Below the pieces are notes generated by a model. The model saw only the letters and a list, made by a program, of their open reading frames with translations. It searched no databases and was not told the origin of the DNA. Shown one piece after another: positions 62,062 through 64,000 of a stretch of 64,000 nt of DNA. This DNA is from Sialis fuliginosa (lineage: Eukaryota; Arthropoda; Insecta; Megaloptera; Sialidae). The translations under genes and the position numbers were made by a program. Position 1 is the first letter of the stretch, and each line of letters opens with the position of its first letter. The DNA lies in assembly GCA_961205875.1 (NCBI GenBank), contig OY540812.1, positions 22,701,098-22,765,097 on the forward strand. Direction: 5' to 3'.

Positions 62062-64000
62062 CACGTAGTCAACGTTTGCAAGTATCAAGTAGGCCTACTT
62101 GTTGTGCGTAATTCTTTGTTATGGTGGCATCATCTTCAAGTTGGGTGCGGTCCATCGGTCATCTTCATCCTGTTTTCATCTTGCATTACATATTGGTATT
62201 ATTAAGATAAGTATTAGTTTTAAGGTAGATTGGCCAACTTTTCAATAATTAATTGCGTCATATTTATAATTATTGCGCAGTATGGTGGACGCGTCATACG
62301 TTTTCCTATTTTGTAATGATCAGTTAATAATTATTTTTAATGGAAAATGTATGACATTTTAGATTTTCAACGTGAACATTTTAAAACAATTATCACGATA
62401 AAATAGTATATTAGTTTAAATATTTAATTTGTATCCGTAGCTCCTATTAGGGAGGAATAATAGAAGGATATTGAATATGTACTGCTTATAAAAACGTAAA
62501 GATTAGAATTTATACACCATACTTAAGGCAGTACCTACTTTAGATATTATTAGTAGTATCTTTTTATCGTGAAACAATTGTTAGAATGAATAGGAAATTT
62601 TAACTGTAGGATTAGGTTAAGTTAATCTACCAAATTTCTTTGTTATCAGCTCTATAGTAAATGTTCATCGGTTTTCGTGGCGAAGGGGTTCTTCGAGTAG
62701 CCGTTTATTTATTACTAGGCCAATTTTTTATCATAAAAATTGACACAATACTAATGAGGAGATCTCTATTTTTTATCATCCAGACCCCTTCAATCGAATT
62801 TATAAATACTACCACATCGATTATTTTTAAAATGGCGTACCAGATACCAACGCGTCGGCCATAATGTATGGCACAAAATGGCGCCATCCACAGTGAGAGA
62901 AGGCGCATGCGTGATTCAAACACAGACTTCTAGTGAAACAATTCTATGATACTAGTTTGCGTTTATTATTTTAGTAACACAATTTTGATTTATTTTTAGA
63001 TAGGACATTACAATATGGTATTTTATTTTTTAATGTACTGTAATTGCATTTATTATTATTAGTTTCATAGTTACCTATTAAGTTTCGATTTATTTTAGTT
63101 CAAATATAATATAAACACAAAAATAATTCGTTAACACTGTATTGAGAAATTTTAAGATTTTAATAAATATATAAACAAAAGGTAATAATTTGTCATTTCA
63201 AATCTACTTTGCCATATTCTCTCTTCTCTAAATTGCAGAACGTGGATTAGATCGGGAGTATTTGCCAAACAGATAAGTATAAAAGATGTTTAATTTTTGT
63301 TGAGTTTTCTAACATTAATATATATGTAGTCTAAGTGCGTACTTCTAAATGTTATATGCATAGTTATTGGTTAGGATGAATATTTAATTGAAAATATGTG
63401 AAAATGATGAAAAACAGAATACTGTAGGCATCAAAATGATTGAAAACTATTCGCTAAACTTTTATATGCGATGTATTTATGAAAATATGTATAATGTATG
63501 CATGCATTTATAAATATCAACATATATGACTGTTAAGGTGTGGTTAAACATTTTTAAATTCCTGTACAGGTGAAATATAATAAAATAAAAAATGTAAAGA
63601 TTATTTTAGTAGGTACGTCATTGAAGATGAAAATATTAATGTTAAAGAAAAATATTGAAGTTTGGTGGAAAATAGGAGGTTGAAAATATGAGAGAAATTA
63701 TGTTTAAAAAAATATGCAGAATGGTTAAGGATAGAAAATACGCAATTATGAAATATAGGATCGAACATGATTAATTTTATTATTTTATTTAAGTTATTAG
63801 CCATCGGGCGTAGCATCTCACCCAGACAAAACTGTATTGTGGACTTTATAATATTTAAATGAAAAATCATTCAGAATGGAATGTTGCAGTATTTGAAAAA
63901 TGATTAGGTATATTTATGTATAATAATAATAAAAATATTAGAATATTGATATATGTATTTATGATCAAGATAGCAAAAATAATGTTTAAATATAAAAAAA
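62062..64000 (+). other. Region downstream of the heat-shock-type promoter, no recognised product
   Basis: I find no long open frame or family motif. If transcribed, the product could be a long non-coding RNA or a spliced mRNA whose coding exons lie past 64000. A short patch at 62830-62920 with AAAATGGCGCCATC and GGCGCATGCGTG (NRF-1-like) stands out from the AT-rich background. Confidence 0.3.

Noticed and set aside
1..64000. CRISPR arrays, bacterial operons, rRNA genes or intact viral genes
   Set aside because: None are visible; repeats are transposon-like and genes have GT-AG introns.

Overview
The window is nuclear DNA from an animal, almost certainly an insect. It is strongly AT-rich, its genes are cut by GT-AG introns from tens of bases to 17 kb, and the spaces between genes are full of short DNA-transposon relics (hAT, PIF/Harbinger-like, piggyBac-like, Tc1/mariner). 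I see no bacterial operon, CRISPR array or intact virus. The exact insect order cannot be fixed from the sequence alone.

Four protein-coding genes can be supported by exon-by-exon reading. (1) 1-1816, minus strand: five consecutive internal exons of a NACHT/WD-repeat (NWD/qui-1-like) protein, cut by the window edge at its 3' side and lacking its first exon. (2) 12977-13289, minus: ELOF1, a complete two-exon gene for an 82-residue zinc-ribbon transcription elongation factor. (3) 13748-16016, plus: the gamma subunit of translation initiation factor eIF2B, complete in four coding exons (457 residues), divergent from ELOF1 across a 458-bp shared promoter gap. (4) 20950-41985, minus: a fatty-acid elongase (ELOVL family), complete in seven coding exons (335 residues) with a 17.4-kb first coding intron, convergent with eIF2B gamma. 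All phases join cleanly and all splice sites are GT-AG.

Region by region: 1-1.8 kb NWD-like exons; 1.8-12.3 kb gene-poor DNA with MITEs, a CRE-containing orphan plus-strand promoter and splice donor (2.75-2.86 kb) and a CRE/YY1-like cluster (11.4 kb); 12.9-16.2 kb the ELOF1/eIF2B gamma pair; 16.5-18.2 kb a dead mariner and a TIR element; 20-42 kb the elongase with its TE-rich long intron (LINE fossil, tRNA-like hairpin element, piggyBac MITEs, hAT elements, a hAT nested in a PIF-like MITE); 42.6-43.5 kb an 846-bp foldback element followed by a Tc1-like transposase remnant; 44-61 kb gene-poor DNA with dispersed and tandem repeats; 62.0 kb a textbook heat-shock element plus TATA box with no recognisable coding region downstream.

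The four genes have unrelated housekeeping or metabolic roles: transcript elongation, translation initiation control, very-long-chain lipid synthesis, and a STAND-type signalling protein. They do not form a functional cluster. The most unusual structures are the tRNA-like sequence held between 110-bp inverted repeats (32591-32951), the foldback element (42661-43506), the nested transposons sharing a module with 3.1-3.6 kb, and the orphan heat-shock promoter.
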